NCBI GenBank assembly: GCA_963969495.1
Contig: OZ018323.1
Location: 72,698,920 to 72,762,919 of the forward strand
Length of the DNA stretch: 64,000 nucleotides
Direction: 5' to 3'
From: Ceratothoa steindachneri
Lineage: Eukaryota > Arthropoda > Malacostraca > Isopoda > Cymothoidae
Position numbers and translations under genes: made by a program. This document shows positions 59,500 through 64,000 of this stretch, one piece after another (the stretch's first letter is position 1; each line of letters begins with the position of its first letter). The notes under the pieces are model-generated. The model was given only the letters and a program-made list of their open reading frames with translations, was not told the origin of the DNA and ran no database searches.

Positions 59500-61270
59500 A
59501 AGAGGACCTACCTAACTAAATTTATATTTCCTACCCAATCTTCTTTGATATCATCAACATGTGCCATCCTCACACCCATTCCAACACACGCCACGAGAGG
59601 GAGGGCCTTCCATGGGAACCAGCCACTGAATAAAAAGTGGAGGGGTGGGGGGGTTCTCCACAGAAATACCAACTCCTCTGAATAGACACGAGCAACAGCA
59701 ACACAACATACTCCTATTCTTCAACTTAAAAAATGAAGACTGCTTGTCCTACAAGTGCACCTACCATGGAAATGGCTTTGACCATCGAGTACCCCTTACG
59801 GCAATTGACAGTCAGGCCAAACCTGATAGAGGAAGGGCATTTCAATCTATCTTCGCGAAACTCAATGTCGCTGTGATACGTGGTATCGACACCCCTACCA
59901 GCTAAGTCGCCATCTGCGAGATAGGTAAAGACGTCAAAACTATCAATACAATGGAAGGCCTTTTTTACTTCAGGAAATAAACCTCCAGCCCTTAGTTCCT
60001 CCCCAAATCCAGGCCCACGGAAGTGTGATCTGCCGGGGGCTAAACCCTTGGATTGGGAAGCACACGAAAGAGGAGATCACTGAGAAAATTTAAAATGAAC
60101 AAAGCTGGGTCAAAGTCTCTGAGGTCATAAAATTCAAGGTAATCTGCAAGGAAACTGAGATGGCCTAAAAAAGTTAAAGAGAAGGAGTTACTCATTTTCC
60201 ATGCCAAAATAAGTAGAGACCAAATCGACAGTCGAGAATTAACGCCGGCCCAAATGTCTTTCCGCTGCTCAAAAATGGACCAGCACTCTACAAAGGAATG
60301 CCAAGAAAAATGAGAGAAGTGCACAAGATGTAGCGAAAGAGGACACAGATGAAAAAACTGCATGAAAAAAGAAAAGTGCGTAAACTAAGGACAAGGTCGT
60401 ATAGCGCTAGCTATAGCCTGCCCACAGAAAAGAAATATCATAAAGAAAAAACAAACTGCAAAAAGGGAAGATGAACAGAGGAGAAAAACAACATCAGATG
60501 CCGGAGCAACTAAGATGGCCTAGCCTACACAGGCCCCGATCAAGACGTACCTCAAAATAGAAAATGAGGAAACGATAAAAATCCTTACCAGCATCCTGTA
60601 TGTTCATGTGAGGAGTGTTAAGCACCTGCGTACGTTCTTGAGCATGATTAACATGAGGCGAATAAACAACAACCTAGGCAAGAATTGGTTTCCAGAGAAT
60701 CCCTCTCAGGATACGTCCTGCAATTATAATTCTTCCCAAGGGAAAGTGGATACAGGCCAGGAAGACCAAGATATAAGAAGAATACAAGAAATTCGAGGCT
60801 CAAAAAAGAGACCAAACCAAGAATTAAAGCAAGAAAGGAGAGAGAAGAAAAAGCTAAGAAAGCCGCCGTAGCATCAAAAGCACGCACGCAACAATCACAT
60901 AAGGAAAATTCCCAAACCTTCCAGAGCGTAGCAACAAACGAGAAGAAAGCAAAACTATCAAAGAAAAGAAAACTCAGATACAGGTATAGCGGCGTAAAAA
61001 TATATCTGACAGTTACTGCTTCAGATAAAGCACTCTAACCTGAAGAACTGACCCAAATTCAGTTCACCAAAGGAATTAAGAATCCAAAATACAAAGAGAC
61101 AGTTACGGAATCTCGGGATAAATCTGGAATTGAGGTAGCTCTCTTCGCAGGAAAAATGCGACCTAATTACGATTTCTGCAAAAAAATATTAACATCCAGA
61201 TATAAGAAAGCAAAAAACAGAATTATGAGGAAGCCCTGGTACTAAGCAATGCACAAAAGAGGTAGACACA
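59500..61270 (+). pseudogene. Jockey-like LINE ORF1 (gag-like) relic, right copy
   Basis: A Pro/Thr-rich start (59,500-59,700, with ATRGRAFHGNQPLNKKWRG) precedes AFQSIFAKLNVAVIRGI and KDVKTINTMEGLFYF (to about 59,978). A double zinc knuckle follows at about 60,250-60,410: MSFRCSKMDQHSTKECQEK, then KCTRCSERGHR and KKEKCVN. Downstream are RIALAIACPQKRNIIKK, TIKILTSILYVHVRS (about 60,576-60,620) and NWFPENPSQD. Then comes a long Lys/Glu/Arg-rich stretch (60,740-61,000), as in gag-like proteins of this clade. Stops and shifts are frequent. The product would bind element RNA. It matches the ORF1 at 2,290-3,080 in block order. Confidence 0.72.
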
Positions 61271-61892
61271 AAGACATAAAGACAATAAACAACACCTCAA
61301 AATATTGAATATATATACACGAATGTCAGGTTGGTGAAAGCGCCCACTTTTTTGGCAACATATTCAGGAGGGCTAACCAAGACATTATCCTCATATCCAA
61401 ACATGGTAGCAACACAGATATGAGGTGGATGAAAAGCCCAAACTATCAAGTCCTCGCAAAGAAATCTTCTCAAGAACGAAATGACTGTGCTGCAATTGGC
61501 ATCAGGAGGAAGCTTACCTTCAAAAGGTTTCCTGAGCTAAATGAGTTGTTCGTTGCCGTTGAAATTTCATCACTTGTTGGGGACTCACATTTGCAGCAGG
61601 TACCAACCCCCCACGCTCAATATTTGGCTGTTAACAACCTACTCTTTCTAACCAGTCACGGCAGCGCCGCCTTAATAGGAGGCGACGTCAATGCCAGACA
61701 TAGGGCCTCGGGTCAGATTAGATGGGCAGAAACTTGGGGCTTGTCATGGACCAGGAAAGACTTCAGAGAGTCGTACCATAGTTTTTTATCTTTCTGACTT
61801 AGAGATCAGCGAATTCTGACAAATAACAACTTCCTATACAATAAGATCTTTGTGCCAGGCCCCACGGTTCCAAGCAATATTGATAATGATAC
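61271..61892 (+). pseudogene. Jockey-like LINE ORF2 endonuclease, cut by an LTR
   Basis: It begins with KYIYIHECQVGESAHFFGN-like text near 61,300 and DIILISKHGSNTDMRWMKSP (about 61,381-61,440). The open frame 61,420-61,794 has CAAIGIRRKLTFKRFPE, ELFVAVEISS and the endonuclease core ALIGGDVNARHRAS (GD-x-NA-x-H, catalytic Asp/Asn present), then WAETWGLSW. The next frame continues RILTNNNFLYNKIFVPGP then TVPSNIDND up to 61,891, the S.IDIT substrate region. The RT is missing because the LTR copy at 61,893 interrupts it. The endonuclease would nick target DNA for target-primed reverse transcription. Confidence 0.8.
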
Positions 61893-62685
61893 TGTCGTGA
61901 TTTACGGCCGATTGCGTACGTTCGTTTGATACGTACATATTTATTCTGTTCCACTTTTCTCCTAAAGTGCTTTAATTTACTTCTTTAACCAGGGAGGATT
62001 CGTATTATGAACATATATTGCCATTTGCAGCGTTCGAGGATCTAATTAAACAATTCAGATAAAAATATACTTTTAATTACATAAAAGATTGAAATACGAG
62101 TATTAAATCTGTTAATACACTTTTGCAAGTTATAGGAAATAACAAAACAATTTTTAAGTTTGGGATTCGTTTACCTTTAACTCAGAGGAAGTCGACAGTT
62201 GGGTGACCTTGAAAGTGAGTCTACTTGATTTGGTGATTTGAAGAGAGTTGGACTGGAGGCTGCCTCACTTCGACGAGGAGGGTTGGGAAAACAGCTGATG
62301 CTTCTCACTGGGTAGGTGTAGTCGCATGGCAGAGCCATTTAGGAAAAACAGCTGATTCTTCTGCCTGGGTAGGTGGAGGCAAGTGGCGAGGGTTCTTGAC
62401 TTGAAAATGTAAGTGAGGGGATCTTTGATGAGCGGAAGTTATGGAGATCTTTGTATTACCAATTCAGGTTTCTCAATGATGAGACTTGACCAAGACGTGA
62501 ACCTTATCTCCAAATGGAATTCATGATAATATTTATCACTGATGAGCGGTATCTCTGGTTCTATTGAGAAAACTGAAATAAAGGATTTTCTCTGAACGAG
62601 AATGGTATGAGAGTTAGTCTCACTACCACTGGTCTGCTCTTCTAAGCGACCAAAGGAACGGCATCGGGAGGGAAAGTTAAAATAA
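61893..62685 (+). mobile_element. Truncated second copy of the solo-LTR family, nested in a LINE
   Basis: It starts TGTCGTGATTTACGGCCG, matching the reverse complement of the right end of the LTR at 15,167-16,491 (TGTCATGGCATACGGCTG). It continues collinearly: TTCTTTAACCAGGGAGGATT, AACAGCTGATGCTTCTC, TCTCAATGATGAG then GACCAAGA, and GCGGTATCTCTGGTT. It ends near 62,680 (GGAACGGCATCGGGA), where an (AAATA)-type tract begins. About 600 bp of the far side are missing. No internal retroelement genes adjoin. Confidence 0.75.
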
Positions 62686-63392
62686 AATAAATAAATAAAT
62701 AAAATTAAAATAAATAAACAGTACAAATGAAGGTTGCAAGAATATTATTTATGAAAAAATGCTTGAATGCGATAATACATAACTACAGGTTTACACAAAA
62801 TATATGAATTCAGGATTTTCTAGGTCAACGAAAAATAGAAAAACAACAAAATTTAAGACGTAATATTAGAGTTTTGTATTGCATCCATTAAGATAAAATT
62901 TCCTAATAGATTTAAATCGTTTGACTATGGAGCATTTTGTTATACAAACATACTCATAATTGATACAGTTTATTTATAAGGTCAGGCTAGAAACCTTCTT
63001 GGTTGAATCAAAACAGGTGGATCGAAATGTTCATAAAGGGTGAGTGAAAGCTGGCATTAGGAGTGCTGCCATGGTGGAGGGGATCTTTGTGTGAATGATA
63101 ACACTGGTCAACAAATTTTAACTTTTTATCTGTTGAATTAATTTTGAGACCTGTTCTTGGTAAATTAGGGGTCACTGAGTTTAGAAATGGCAATAGTGTC
63201 AATTTTTTTATTTAGAAACTTATCCTTATCAGTTTTACTTATAGTAGTAGGCTATCTTACGACCAAGTGAAACAAAGTGCAGGCGTTTGGTATTCGTCTT
63301 ATTTTATTTTATCTAGGTATTTAGACTTCTCTTTATGCACATCTAGATATATAAAGAAATTGTGTATACTATAATATTGTGTTTTTTCAGAT
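62686..63392. other. AT-rich DNA and 5' flank of the family A gene
   Basis: A (TAAA/AATAA)-rich tract lies at 62,680-62,720. Near 63,374, TTGTGTTTTTTCAG resembles a 3' splice site just upstream of the family A reading frame. Otherwise nothing is recognised. Confidence 0.4.
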
Positions 63393-64000
63393 TTGTTTTA
63401 TGAAATAACATTCAGTGGTATGGCCTCATTACGAACGAAACTTTTGAATTCCACTGTCTCGTTTTGCTATATACTCGTATGTAGTTGTTTTACTGCACTA
63501 AATCAAAGAATGAACATTAGTATCTTTGTGGAAAGAGCATACTTGGCTTACTTTAAGATTAAATTAGGTTATCAGGATAAACCGTGGGCCCAGCACAATG
63601 ACTAGGGGGTACCAGGAAACAACAGGATTTGGCATTCCTATCGTGGGGTGGGAGCCAAAAAACCATGTAAATGATTGCTTCTTTTGTTTCACAAAGACTT
63701 TTGGTTAAAGCAAGAAAACGCGACATAAATTAAGTTACCAAAACCTTGATTCAGCAATTCGTCCAGTGCTTCATTCAAATGAAATTTCAGAACCTGAATT
63801 CAAGGAACTTCCTTCGCTGGACGATGTAAGTAATATAAGTGAATCTGATGTAAGCAATAAACTTGAAAGGGATCTAGACTTTCTACAAACATCGACCTCA
63901 AAACGTGGGAACTTTAACCCAATTAGAACTGAATGATTTAGTTAGAGACCTATGTCTGTCAAAAGAGTCACCAGAAGTGTTAGCTTCTAGAGTTAAAGAG
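63393..64000 (+). pseudogene. Multicopy arthropod family A gene, 5' part, decayed, runs off the window
   Basis: The open frame 63,393-63,602 ends VERAYLAYFKIKLGYQDKPW AQHN. After a shift the next readable block is GFGIPIVGWEPKNHVNDCFF then CFTKTFG (about 63,629-63,708). LSYQNLDSAIRPVLHSNEIS then EPEFKELPSLDDV follows (about 63,734-63,830), and last TQLELNDLVRDLCLSKESPE then VLASRVKE (about 63,917-64,000). The order AYL.YF.IKLG.QDKPWA, then P.NH..DC.FC, then LNDLVRDL.L.KE is that of the N-terminal half of the family whose C-terminal half is seen at 1-665. At least three frame changes in 600 bp mark it as a pseudogene. Zinc-binding by the Cys/His pairs is possible but not shown. Confidence 0.7.

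Noticed and set aside
1..64000. A coordinated multi-gene system (defence, biosynthesis, regulation)
   Set aside because: No intact gene cluster exists. All larger coding stretches are broken mobile-element or multicopy-family sequences with independent orientations and ages.

Overview
The window is AT-rich, gene-poor eukaryotic nuclear DNA. Its mix of decayed repeats (piggyBac, ZMYM/DUF4371-type hAT, Tc1/mariner, Jockey-like, CR1-like and RTE-like LINEs, LTR retroelement pieces, and two multicopy protein families that I know from arthropod genomes) points to an arthropod with a repeat-rich genome. I cannot name the species or order. I see no prokaryotic operons, tRNA, rRNA or CRISPR. Nearly every recognisable coding stretch is broken by stops, frameshifts or deletions. 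Assignments rest on motif recognition by eye, with no database search.

Layout. 1-665 is the 3' part of a multicopy arthropod pseudogene (family A), and the 5' part of another copy runs off the right edge (63,393-64,000). 1,500-5,430 holds a piggyBac relic (-), a Jockey-like LINE (+) and a probable BEL/Pao fragment (-). 6,735-14,555 is dominated by a hAT family in which an N-terminal half and a C-terminal half are joined tail to tail. The same joint occurs at two loci in opposite orientation, and one copy has been invaded by a GGTGGTGTAGG-type minisatellite. 15,167-16,491 is a solo LTR with a perfect 5-bp target duplication, and a truncated second copy lies at 61,893-62,685 inside a LINE. 16.5-27 kb is mostly featureless AT-rich DNA with two foldback elements. 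27-32.3 kb carries a mariner 3' end, several copies of a dispersed repeat with an internal ~130-bp tandem unit, and a CR1-like LINE tail whose 3' end is tandemly duplicated.

32,733-32,867 is the only candidate host-gene exon: a TATA box, a short leader and an 18-codon signal-peptide-like reading frame ending exactly at a consensus splice donor. 33.6-38.8 kb holds a second decayed multicopy gene (family B), two Tc1 relics and a LINE RT scrap. 41.4 kb has a possible Copia RNase H relic, 45.5 kb a 200-bp satellite, and 46.4-49.3 kb a nearly complete but inactive RTE-like LINE. 51.2-51.9 kb holds an unrecognised minus-strand protein relic. 57.0-58.3 kb is a GC-rich possible LTR containing an 80-bp tandem array. 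59.5-61.9 kb is a second Jockey-like LINE (gag zinc knuckles plus endonuclease).

There is no set of genes working together here. The content reads as nested layers of mobile elements. I looked for a coherent new system and found none. The most interesting signals are the recurrent palindromic hAT chimera, the dispersed tandem-repeat family, the TATA-bearing foldback and the candidate secreted-protein exon.
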